Origin: an uncultured bacterium
GTDB taxonomy: Bacteria > Cyanobacteriota > Vampirovibrionia > Gastranaerophilales > Gastranaerophilaceae
Direction: 5' to 3'
Length of the DNA stretch: 7,838 nt
Assembly (NCBI GenBank): GCA_902765655.1
Contig: CACXAK010000135.1
Coordinates: forward strand, 1-7,838
Shown here: one piece after another, positions 1 to 6,167 of the stretch
How the letters are laid out: each line of letters starts with the position of its first letter
Position numbering within the stretch: position 1 is the stretch's first letter
The notes under the pieces: model-generated
What the model was told of the DNA's origin: nothing
Seen by the model: only the letters and a program-made list of their open reading frames with translations
Database searches by the model: none
Program-made: the position numbers and the translations under genes

Positions 1-1
1 T

Positions 2-253
2 TATGTTTATACAATTCTCACACTCATTACAAGGTGAAATTGTAGGCCCTTTTTCACAATTTAAAGATTTAGCGAATATACGTGCGGTAGACGTTTTGCC
101 GGTACCTCTCGGTCCGGTAAACAAGTACGCATGGGCAATTCTGTCAGATTCAATTGCATTGGTCAAAGCTTTTTTTACATGTTCCTGCCCGACAATTTGC
201 TCCAACGCCTGAGGTCTGTATTTACGATATAAAGGTACATAATTTTTATTCAT
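2..253 (-). CDS. dnaX: DNA polymerase III gamma/tau subunit, N-terminal part (cut by window edge)
   Basis: Translating the minus strand from the ATG at 253 gives 84 residues that open MNKNYVPLYRKYRPQ, the hallmark DnaX N-terminus. The AAA+ Walker A motif GPRGTGKTS lies at residues 47-55. A zinc-module cysteine set follows at C66, C75, C78 and C81, with the same spacing as the E. coli protein (C64, C73, C76, C79). The product is the clamp-loader ATPase that loads the beta sliding clamp onto primed DNA in the replisome. The frame is still open at base 2, so most of the AAA+ region and any tau extension lie outside the window. The gene diverges from ldcA. No Shine-Dalgarno precedes the ATG, and an extended -10 box sits only 9 bases upstream, so the mRNA may be nearly leaderless. 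Identification is very secure; how the protein ends is unknown. Confidence 0.96.
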   Translation of the reverse strand, partial: MNKNYVPLYRKYRPQALEQIVGQEHVKKALTNAIESDRIAHAYLFTGPRGTGKTSTARIFAKSLNCEKGPTISPCNECENCINI

Positions 254-262
254 GATAATGTT

Positions 263-291
263 ATTATATCAAAGCAAAATCATTTATACAA
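263..291 (-). promoter_or_regulatory. Putative dnaX promoter with extended -10
   Basis: On the minus strand an extended -10, TGATATAAT, has its hexamer at 268-263. A weak -35, TTGTAT (291-286), lies 17 bases upstream. The usual 6-8 base gap to the start site predicts transcription beginning around 256, only a few bases before the dnaX ATG at 253. This is seen by eye; no transcript data are available. Confidence 0.5.
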
Positions 292-301
292 TAATAATTT
301 T

Positions 302-341
302 TTTGCCCCCTTTTAGGGGGAAATGCCTCAGGCAAAGGGGG
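302..341 (+). repeat. GC palindromic element overlapping the ldcA ribosome binding site
   Basis: A short, strongly self-complementary block stands out in AT-rich DNA. CCCCC at 306-310 can pair with GGGGG at 316-320 across a TTTTA loop. Alternatively CCCCCTTT (306-313) can pair with AAAGGGGG (334-341). TGCC/GGCA (324-327/331-334) forms a small inner hairpin, and TTTGCC (302-307) complements GGCAAA (331-336). AAAGGGGG is also the apparent Shine-Dalgarno of ldcA, eight bases before its ATG. The block resembles the small dispersed palindromic repeats found in many bacterial genomes, but with one copy in view I cannot show that it is repetitive. Confidence 0.5.
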
Positions 342-349
342 TTATATCG

Positions 350-1243
350 ATGAATTTAATTAAACCAAATAAACTCAAAAAAGGCGATACAATAGCTATA
401 ATTGCACCGGCAGGGAATGTCGAAAAAGATAAAATACTAAATTCCGTAAGATATTTTGAAAATTTAGGCTATAAAATTAAACTCGGTAAAAATATTTTTA
501 ATCAGGACAGATACCTTGCGGGAAACGATGAAGAACGTCTTGAAGATCTGCATGAGGCATTTGCAGACAAAAAAGTAAATGCAATTTTCTGCGCAAGAGG
601 GGGCTACGGATCAATAAGACTAATAAACAAAATAGATTATGAACTTATTAAAAATAATCCCAAAATTTTTTGCGGATATTCGGATATTACGGCACTATCT
701 TTAATGTTTTTAAAAAAAACGGGTTTAATTACATATTCAGCCCCAATGCCTAAAGGAGATTTCCAGCCTGATAATATAGATAAATTTACAGAAAATAATT
801 TTTGGAGTGCACTTACAAATGACTCGTTGACAATTACTGCACATAATCTAAAAACATACAAAAGCGGAGAAGCTCAGGGTATCTTATGGGGCGGTAATTT
901 AGCAACAGTTTGCTCTTTATGCGGAATTGATTTTATTCCTGATGAGAAATTTATATTTTTTGCTGAGGATTTAAATGAGCCTGTTTACAAAATTGACCGC
1001 TCATTCAGACAACTTCTGAATATTGATAAATTCAGACAAAATGTTTCTGCAATAGTTTTAGGCGATTTTTTAGGAGTTGATGAATACAAAGACCAACTTG
1101 ATACATTATTTAATGAAATTGCACAGGAATTAAATATTCCTGTTTACAGCGGATACCAAATTACACACGAGAAAACAAAAGTTACTCTTCCAGTCGGGGG
1201 AAAGTGCAAATTAGAAAAAGGAATTTTAAACATTTTTTATTAA
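350..1243 (+). CDS. ldcA: LD-carboxypeptidase (peptidase family S66, LdcA-like)
   Basis: This 297-residue protein has the length and motif order of S66 serine peptidases, which remove the terminal D-Ala from L-lysyl/meso-DAP-D-Ala tetrapeptides during peptidoglycan recycling or remodelling. Visible landmarks are an N-terminal start of domain IIAPAG (17-22), CARGGYGS (81-88), the nucleophile in GYSDITAL (S111), a GILWGGNLATV segment (177-187), the probable catalytic Glu in FAEDLNEPVYKIDR (E206) and the probable catalytic His in ITHEKTKVTLPVG (H273). The Ser-Glu-His spacing (95 and 67 residues) is close to that of the characterised Pseudomonas enzyme. There is no signal peptide, which suits a cytoplasmic recycling enzyme. 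The frame is open from an ATG at 323, but the ATG at 350 is preferred: it follows AAAGGGGG by eight bases, and the family N-terminus begins here. No clear terminator follows the stop. Physiological substrate is inferred from the family. Confidence 0.9.
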   Translation: MNLIKPNKLKKGDTIAIIAPAGNVEKDKILNSVRYFENLGYKIKLGKNIFNQDRYLAGNDEERLEDLHEAFADKKVNAIFCARGGYGSIRLINKIDYELIKNNPKIFCGYSDITALSLMFLKKTGLITYSAPMPKGDFQPDNIDKFTENNFWSALTNDSLTITAHNLKTYKSGEAQGILWGGNLATVCSLCGIDFIPDEKFIFFAEDLNEPVYKIDRSFRQLLNIDKFRQNVSAIVLGDFLGVDEYKDQLDTLFNEIAQELNIPVYSGYQITHEKTKVTLPVGGKCKLEKGILNIFY

Positions 1244-1333
1244 AAAATCCGAAACTACCCTACCGGACTGGAAAAATTACTAATGTTTTAATGCAATCAG
1301 ATATAAATAATCTTCTATGAGTTCGTTTTTTAA

Positions 1334-1366
1334 AGGTTTTTGTTCAAATAACAAAAACTTGAACAA
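1334..1366 (+). promoter_or_regulatory. Two overlapping, mutually exclusive hairpins upstream of the SLH gene
   Basis: GTTTTTGTT (1336-1344) is perfectly complementary to AACAAAAAC (1350-1358), with a CAAAT loop. The stem can extend two pairs at its base (one G-U) to 1334/1360. TTGTTCAA (1340-1347) is also perfectly complementary to TTGAACAA (1359-1366). The two stems share 1340-1344, so only one can form at a time. The pair ends five bases before the AGGAGG ribosome binding site. It could be a leader-RNA structure that stabilises or controls the message, or the TTGTTCAA/TTGAACAA dyad could be a protein operator. A possible -10 (TATAAA at 1302-1307) would place the hairpins in the transcript, but no good -35 is visible. 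Confidence 0.45.
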
Positions 1367-1370
1367 CACA

Positions 1371-1376
1371 AGGAGG
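1371..1376 (+). promoter_or_regulatory. Perfect Shine-Dalgarno of the SLH gene
   Basis: AGGAGG is followed by five bases and then the ATG at 1382. It is the strongest ribosome binding site in the window, which suggests high translation, as is usual for abundant envelope proteins. Confidence 0.8.
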
Positions 1377-1381
1377 TTAAA

Positions 1382-3346
1382 ATGTCAATTAAAAAACTAA
1401 CTGCGGCAGCAGCGATTGCTGTTGGAATAGCAACATGTTCCTTGAATAGTGCAATGGCTGCCTGCCCGTGTACACAAAATGAAACGCTGCCTGTTGTTAC
1501 AGGTCCGTCAGATTGTGCAAAACCGCAATGTGACAAGTGTAAGCGTTCAAAAGCTGATTGCGGATGCAAGAAAAAAGCATGTCCAGTTAAAACACCATGC
1601 AATGACGAAATAAGCTGCGATAAGCCGGCAGTTCCGTCTCAAGCACTTTGTCCTCAATCAGATAAACCTGACAGAGCCGAAATGAAACAGGTTTACGGAT
1701 ATCCACAGGCAATTTACGGGACAAATAACTATGTCGGAGAATCAGCTAATTCAATCTTTTCAACAGAAACTGCAATGAAAGGTTGTCCTGCATCAAGATT
1801 ATCATCTGACATAGCAGGCACAACTATTTCAACGCAAACACAAAGCCAAATTACAGGCGCTGCAGCATCAATGCCTTGTTTAAACGAAATACCTAAATGC
1901 AACAACGGCGTCAGCGTAAAAATGGGTGAAAATAAAGGTTGCCCAATTGACATAAAATCAGCAAATTCAATAAATGCAATAAAGAAATCACTTGTTCCTT
2001 ACACAATTAATGAAAACATAACAGGGGCAGCGGCACCGGCATACAACGGAGGGTGCATGTTTCCTGACGTACCCAATGGTTATTGGGCTGCATGCGATAT
2101 CGATAAACTTGCGATAAATGACGTTGTTGTCGGCTATCCTGACGGTATGTACAGACCAAACCGAAATATTTCCCGTGCTGAATTTGCAACTATGCTTGTT
2201 AAAGGTTTTAACATGAACGCACACGGCGCAACTACATCGAAATTTTCTGATGTATCAAGAAATAACTGGGCAAATGCTGCAATTGCAAAAGCAGTTGATG
2301 AAGACTTGCTCAGAGGTTATCCAAATCACACATTTAAACCAAAAAACAATGTAACACGTGTTGAAGCATTAACTTCTATTTCAAAAGGCATGAGCTGCGA
2401 TATTGACTCTTGCAAAGCAGATGAAATATTGAGTAAATATGCAGATGGTAATTTAGTTCCAAACTGGGCAAGAATTCCTGTTGCTAAATCATTACAAAAC
2501 GGCGCTTTAAGTGACAGCCCAAATCCGAACCTTATTATGCCTAACAGAGATGCAACAAGGGCTGAAATTGCCTCTATGATGCAAAATACAAGGGTTGCCC
2601 TTGGGTATGACAAGAACCCGCAAACTGCAAACAATGTCTGCCCTGCTTGTCCTATAGAGAAAAAAGCATTAATTGAACAGGAAGAAATCGTAAAAATTCC
2701 TACATTGAAACTTTCTATGATAGATCAGGTTAATGCAAAATCCTCCCACGTCGGACAATACTTCAGAGCAAATACTCTTGAAGACGTCACAATAAACGGT
2801 GTTAAATATCCTTGCGGTTCGACAGTCACAGGTCAGGTTGTTGAAGTCATCAGACCCTCAGGATGTAACAAGGGCGCTTTAAAACTTGCATTCACAAGCA
2901 TTACAAACGGCAAATGCAAAACAAAATTACCAAAACAAATTTTGCAGGCACAGGTTAATAAGCAGAAAAACTTAAATCCTGTAGCACGGCTTGTACAAAT
3001 GCCATTTACATGGGCCGGTTCTCTTGTCGGCGTAGTTGGCAGAACAGCAGGCGGCATATTGACTAATGTTGGTAACGCAGCTGAAAACGTAACAAATGAT
3101 GCCGGTTACATGTTAGGTCACTCATTCTCAGGTCAGTTTGGAGCTGCATCAAGAAGCTTGGCTGACGGGGTATTTGAAACAGTTAAAGCCCCTGTTGATT
3201 TAACAAGAACAGCCGTTTCAGGTACAATGGGATTATTCCAGACAACTGGCGATGAATTTGCTTACCTTGTTGACCCGAGAGGGTACAAAATCTCGGCAGT
3301 CAACCCAAGAGAACACATTACAATCGCTTTTGGCTGTAACGAATAA
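1382..3346 (+). CDS. Secreted S-layer-homology (SLH) domain protein with Cys-rich N-terminus
   Basis: The 654-residue product starts with a Sec signal peptide: KK at 4-5, a hydrophobic core at 6-18 and a likely signal peptidase I cut after AMA at 24-26. Residues 28-90 hold 11 cysteines among Lys, Pro and Asp, suggesting disulfides or metal binding. Three SLH domains follow at about 226-276, 286-336 and 350-405, each with the family (S/T)R(A/V)E signature (264-267, 325-328, 392-395). SLH domains anchor proteins to cell-wall-linked polysaccharide, so the protein probably sits in the periplasm or links outer membrane and wall in a diderm. A CxxC lies at 420-423. Residues 440-525 look like a small beta-rich domain, and 533-620 is Gly/Ala-rich with GxxxG spacing (G546, G550, G553, G557). 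No OprB-type porin barrel, the partner of SLH in cyanobacterial porins, is evident. The C-terminal half is unrecognised and the exact role unknown. It has its own strong ribosome binding site upstream and a terminator downstream, so it is probably monocistronic or the last gene of its transcript. Confidence 0.88.
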   Translation: MSIKKLTAAAAIAVGIATCSLNSAMAACPCTQNETLPVVTGPSDCAKPQCDKCKRSKADCGCKKKACPVKTPCNDEISCDKPAVPSQALCPQSDKPDRAEMKQVYGYPQAIYGTNNYVGESANSIFSTETAMKGCPASRLSSDIAGTTISTQTQSQITGAAASMPCLNEIPKCNNGVSVKMGENKGCPIDIKSANSINAIKKSLVPYTINENITGAAAPAYNGGCMFPDVPNGYWAACDIDKLAINDVVVGYPDGMYRPNRNISRAEFATMLVKGFNMNAHGATTSKFSDVSRNNWANAAIAKAVDEDLLRGYPNHTFKPKNNVTRVEALTSISKGMSCDIDSCKADEILSKYADGNLVPNWARIPVAKSLQNGALSDSPNPNLIMPNRDATRAEIASMMQNTRVALGYDKNPQTANNVCPACPIEKKALIEQEEIVKIPTLKLSMIDQVNAKSSHVGQYFRANTLEDVTINGVKYPCGSTVTGQVVEVIRPSGCNKGALKLAFTSITNGKCKTKLPKQILQAQVNKQKNLNPVARLVQMPFTWAGSLVGVVGRTAGGILTNVGNAAENVTNDAGYMLGHSFSGQFGAASRSLADGVFETVKAPVDLTRTAVSGTMGLFQTTGDEFAYLVDPRGYKISAVNPREHITIAFGCNE

Positions 3347-3372
3347 AATATAAGATAAAACTTATATAAATT

Positions 3373-3402
3373 ATAAGGTGCGGGAAACCGCGCCTTATTT
3401 TT
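3373..3402 (+). terminator. Intrinsic terminator after the SLH gene
   Basis: An 11-bp stem, ATAAGGTGCGG (3373-3383) with CCGCGCCTTAT (3388-3398), contains one G-U pair and closes on a GAAA tetraloop. A run of five T follows (3398-3402). It begins 26 bases after the SLH stop codon and separates that transcript from the PBP gene. Confidence 0.9.
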
Positions 3403-3427
3403 ATATGTTTATTGATTTTTATTTTCA

Positions 3428-3436
3428 TGATATAAT
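3428..3436 (+). promoter_or_regulatory. Putative PBP promoter (extended -10)
   Basis: TGATATAAT, the same nine bases as in front of dnaX, has its -10 hexamer at 3431-3436. No good -35 is present at 16-18 bp spacing, which is tolerable for an extended -10. The predicted start near 3443 gives a leader of about 20 bases carrying the GGGAGAG ribosome binding site (3452-3458) before the ATG at 3463. Lying just after a terminator supports it as a fresh promoter. Confidence 0.6.
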
Positions 3437-3462
3437 ATTCTCACCTGATTAGGGAGAGAAAA

Positions 3463-3990
3463 ATGTCAAGATCTTACGAATCATATAAAAAACAAAGAGC
3501 AGAGCACGGTTCCGCTAAAGAAAAAAGGAATGAAAAAACATCTTCAAACAAATTTTTTACATTTCTGAAAATGTTTATAATTGTATTTTCAGCGTTATTT
3601 ATTGCGGGTTTTGTTGCTCTTAATCTGTATCTTTCTTCTCTCCCGCCAATCGAAAATCTTAATGATTTCAGACCAAATATAGTCACCAAATTTTACTCTT
3701 CTGACGGGGAAATTATAAAAACATTTACGGCTTATACTTATGACAAAATAGAATTAAAAGACGTTCCCGATAACCTAAAAAAAGCAATAATAGCTACGGA
3801 AGATAAAAATTTTTATCACCACAAGGGGTATGATTTATTAGGGATAATAAGATCGTCTATACAAAACGTAATTGCTATGCAGGCAGTGCAGGGAGCCAGT
3901 ACAATAACACAACAGCTTGCAAGAATATTATTCTTATCAAATGAAAGAACTATTACAAGAAAAGTTAAAGAGCTTGAAGTTGCCACCTAA
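3463..3990 (+). CDS. Class A PBP, N-terminal fragment (membrane anchor and start of GT51 domain)
   Basis: This fragment has 175 codons. Residues 1-30 are a basic, polar cytoplasmic tail, and residues 31-59 contain a single strongly hydrophobic anchor helix. The GT51 region then shows motif 1, EDKNFYHHKG, with catalytic-type E113 and H120; motif 2, GASTITQQ (144-151); and motif 3, RKVKE (166-170) with the second conserved Glu. The frame ends five codons later at TAA 3988-3990, where family members would continue. The start is supported by GGGAGAG at 3452-3458, and an extended -10 sits upstream. Alone the fragment lacks the end of the glycosyltransferase fold and all of the transpeptidase, so it is unlikely to work as an enzyme. 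Confidence 0.85.
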   Translation: MSRSYESYKKQRAEHGSAKEKRNEKTSSNKFFTFLKMFIIVFSALFIAGFVALNLYLSSLPPIENLNDFRPNIVTKFYSSDGEIIKTFTAYTYDKIELKDVPDNLKKAIIATEDKNFYHHKGYDLLGIIRSSIQNVIAMQAVQGASTITQQLARILFLSNERTITRKVKELEVAT

Positions 3991-5488
3991 AACGTATTTT
4001 AATAAAAAACTAAATCAACTAACATTACCTGAACTTGCACTCATAGCAGGACTTCCGCAAGCTCCGTCGGTTTACAATCCATACAATAACAAGGATTTAG
4101 CAAAACAAAGACGGAATCAGGTACTCAAAAGAATGCTTGCGATGAAATTTATCACAAAAGAAGAATACGATAAAGCTGTTGAATCAGAAATAAAGCTTAG
4201 TAACGTACCTCAACTATACACTACAAACAAAGCTCCGTATTTTAGTGATTTTGTAATGAATGAATTGGAAAAATTGGGCTTCCACGAAACAGAAGTTATT
4301 CACGGGGGCTACAAAATTATTACAACACTTGATGCAAAAGCTCAAGAAAAAGCCAATGAAGCTATTTTAGCCGATATGAAATCATACGGACTTACAAATA
4401 AATCACAACAGGCAGCTGTGTTTTCATTTAGTCCAATCGATGGAAAAATTTTGGTATACGCCGGAGGTAAGAATTATGGCGAATCTCAATATGACAGAGT
4501 TACACAGGCAATCAGACCCCCAGGTTCAGCATTTAAACCGATTGTTTATGCAGCAGCTTTAGAAAAAGGATTTTCACCAAATGATATCGTAGATGATAGT
4601 CCTGTAACACTTTCTAAATGGTCACCAAGAAATTACGGTAATAAATATAGAGGAAAAATCCCGCTATATAAAGCACTAATGGTTTCTTCAAACGTATGTG
4701 CCGCAAGAATAATAAAAGAAGTAGGGGTACACTCTGTTATTCAGCTTGCGAGATTATTAGGGATTACAACTCCGCTTGAAAAGGATTATACTATTTCATT
4801 GGGCTCAAACGGAGTAAAATTATTTGAGTTTGTTCGTGCATACGGGGCATTTGCAAACGGAGGGTATGTAGTTGAACCATATGCAATTGAAAGAGTTGAA
4901 GATTCAAGAGGCAGAGTTTTATATAAAGCCGGAGAAACAAAATCTTCACATCAGTTGAGCAATAAAACGGCAGCTGAAATGACAGCAATGATGAAAACCG
5001 TAATTACAAGCGGCACCGGAAGAGGCGCAAGCATTGGCAAGCCGGCTGCCGGCAAAACCGGAACAACAGATGATTACAAAGACGCATATTTTGTCGGCTA
5101 CACCCCTGATATAGTGACGGGTGTCTGGGTCGGGGATGACAACAATAAAAAAATGCATGGTCTTACAGGAGGTACAATACCTGCAAAAATATGGAAAGAT
5201 ATCATGACAGTTGCAACCGAAAAATACGGTAACAAAGATTTTAATTACCCTGAAGTAAAACTTAATGAAAAAGGTAAACCTATTTCAGAAGAAGATGCTG
5301 AAAATGAATCCATTTCAAAAGATGACGAACAACTTTTAAAAGAAGCAAATGAATTAAAAGAAAAAGCACTTGAAAGTGTAAATAACCAACAACCTGCGGC
5401 ACCGCAGCCGAAGGAAGAAGCAAAAACTCAGGCCCCAGTTCCTCATACGCCGCAAATTCCGATTGCAGTTCCTGAAAGTTTGAGATAG
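3917..5488 (+). CDS. Class A PBP, C-terminal fragment (end of GT51 plus transpeptidase)
   Basis: The open frame runs from an ATG at 3917, but its first 24 codons are out-of-frame reading of the upstream fragment. Real PBP sequence resumes near 3989 at KTYF. Numbering from 3917, the GT51 end motif RRNQVL lies at 65-70. The transpeptidase motifs are the SxxK nucleophile SAFK (204-207), SSN (257-259) and KTGT (380-383), all intact with normal order and spacing. The last 75 residues are a low-complexity tail rich in Glu/Lys and then Pro/Gln, as in many class A PBPs. No ribosome binding site fits the 3917 ATG, and the fragment lacks a membrane anchor, so independent expression as a useful protein is doubtful. 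ribE begins 37 bases after the stop. Confidence 0.85.
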   Translation: MQEYYSYQMKELLQEKLKSLKLPPKTYFNKKLNQLTLPELALIAGLPQAPSVYNPYNNKDLAKQRRNQVLKRMLAMKFITKEEYDKAVESEIKLSNVPQLYTTNKAPYFSDFVMNELEKLGFHETEVIHGGYKIITTLDAKAQEKANEAILADMKSYGLTNKSQQAAVFSFSPIDGKILVYAGGKNYGESQYDRVTQAIRPPGSAFKPIVYAAALEKGFSPNDIVDDSPVTLSKWSPRNYGNKYRGKIPLYKALMVSSNVCAARIIKEVGVHSVIQLARLLGITTPLEKDYTISLGSNGVKLFEFVRAYGAFANGGYVVEPYAIERVEDSRGRVLYKAGETKSSHQLSNKTAAEMTAMMKTVITSGTGRGASIGKPAAGKTGTTDDYKDAYFVGYTPDIVTGVWVGDDNNKKMHGLTGGTIPAKIWKDIMTVATEKYGNKDFNYPEVKLNEKGKPISEEDAENESISKDDEQLLKEANELKEKALESVNNQQPAAPQPKEEAKTQAPVPHTPQIPIAVPESLR

Positions 5489-5510
5489 AGTACCATAAAA
5501 TTCTTGCTTG

Positions 5511-5519
5511 TGATATTCT
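5511..5519 (+). promoter_or_regulatory. Possible ribE promoter (extended -10, leaderless)
   Basis: TGATATTCT has its -10 hexamer TATTCT at 5514-5519 and lies six bases before the ribE ATG at 5526. No Shine-Dalgarno occurs in the 37-base gap and no -35 is obvious. If the box is used, transcription would begin at or beside the ATG, giving a leaderless message. The alternative is read-through from the PBP gene. Confidence 0.4.
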
Positions 5520-5525
5520 TTAATT

Positions 5526-6167
5526 ATGTTTACAGGGATAATTGAAGAAACAGGTACAATTAAGTCTTTTGAAAAATTAGCATCAGGAGCTTTGCTGACT
5601 ATAAACTGCGATAAAATTCTTGATGATGTTCACATTGGAGACAGTATTTGCGTAAACGGCGTTTGCCAAACCGTTATAAAATACGACAATAACTCATTTA
5701 CTGTAATGTTAAGTGGCGAAACACTTGATGTTACTACATTTTCTGATGCTAAAAAAGGCGACTGTGTAAATTTAGAAAGAGCACTTACATTAAATTCAAG
5801 ACTGGGCGGGCATATAGTTTCAGGGCATACAGACTGTATCGGAGAATTTATTTCATCCGAGAAACATTCAGAATTTCACAATTTAAAATTTAAAGTTTCT
5901 AAAGCAATTGAAAAATATATTGTATATAAAGGGTCTATAACAGTAAACGGAATCAGCTTAACAGTTTCAGACATCAATAATGATATTTTTTGCACCGCAG
6001 TAATTCCTCACACATACAACAATACGAACTTACAATATTTGAAAAACGGGGATTCTGTAAATATAGAAACAGACATCTTAGCAAAGTATATTGAAAAAAT
6101 AACAATGTTTGAAGATAATAAAAGTAATATAAGTTTGGAATTTTTGAAAGATAACGGATTTGTGTAA
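5526..6167 (+). CDS. ribE: Riboflavin synthase, alpha chain
   Basis: This 213-residue protein has the two-barrel lumazine-binding architecture of riboflavin synthase, which dismutates two 6,7-dimethyl-8-ribityllumazine molecules into riboflavin and the pyrimidinedione precursor. It starts with the invariant MFTGIIEETG. The N-barrel holds GDSICVNGVCQTV, the middle LNSRLGGHIVSGHTD, and the C-barrel the echo KGSITVNGISLTV and VIPHTYNNT, ending with VNIETDILAKYIEK. About 15 extra residues follow that last motif, a slightly long tail. The ATG at 5526 gives the exact family N-terminus, although no Shine-Dalgarno precedes it. The stop overlaps the ribBA start by one base, so the two are co-translated in one operon. 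No FMN riboswitch fits in the 37-base gap upstream. The E. coli equivalent is called ribC. Confidence 0.96.
   Translation: MFTGIIEETGTIKSFEKLASGALLTINCDKILDDVHIGDSICVNGVCQTVIKYDNNSFTVMLSGETLDVTTFSDAKKGDCVNLERALTLNSRLGGHIVSGHTDCIGEFISSEKHSEFHNLKFKVSKAIEKYIVYKGSITVNGISLTVSDINNDIFCTAVIPHTYNNTNLQYLKNGDSVNIETDILAKYIEKITMFEDNKSNISLEFLKDNGFV

Larger units (their letters stand above)
3463..5488 (+). pseudogene. Class A penicillin-binding protein, interrupted by a frameshifting deletion
   Basis: Together the two reading frames make one bifunctional PBP of the PBP1a/ponA-mrcA type, which polymerises lipid II through a GT51 glycosyltransferase domain and cross-links stem peptides through a transpeptidase domain in the periplasm. 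Upstream frame: a cytoplasmic tail, one membrane helix, and GT51 motifs 1-3. Downstream frame: the end of GT51 and a complete transpeptidase. At about 3985-3990 the frame jumps and the expected stretch between RKVKE and KTYF is missing, including the K..EILE.YLN motif and the GxYGVExAA segment. From family alignments recalled by eye, about 34-35 residues are lost, and the frame change requires a deletion of 3n+2 bases (101 or 104 would fit). Either the gene is truly inactivated or the read or assembly dropped a piece. The rest of both frames is well conserved, which favours a recent event or an artefact. Confidence 0.8.

Noticed and set aside
323..349. Upstream ATG at 323 as the ldcA start
   Set aside because: It lies within the palindromic element, lacks a ribosome binding site, and adds nine residues not expected of the family; the ATG at 350 has AAAGGGGG at good spacing.
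1244..1290. Terminator after ldcA
   Set aside because: Only a four-pair TCCG/CGGA complement with a long loop is present, and no T run follows.
1427..1441. Lipoprotein signal (IATC at residues 16-19) in the SLH protein
   Set aside because: Thr at -1 of the Cys is not accepted by lipoprotein signal peptidase; the AMA site at 24-26 is a better cut for signal peptidase I.
3917..3988. ATG at 3917 as a genuine start of a separate PBP
   Set aside because: The first 24 codons are another frame of the upstream PBP motif region, with no ribosome binding site and no membrane anchor.
5489..5525. FMN riboswitch upstream of ribE
   Set aside because: The gap is 37 bases, far shorter than an RFN element, and no conserved RFN motif is seen.
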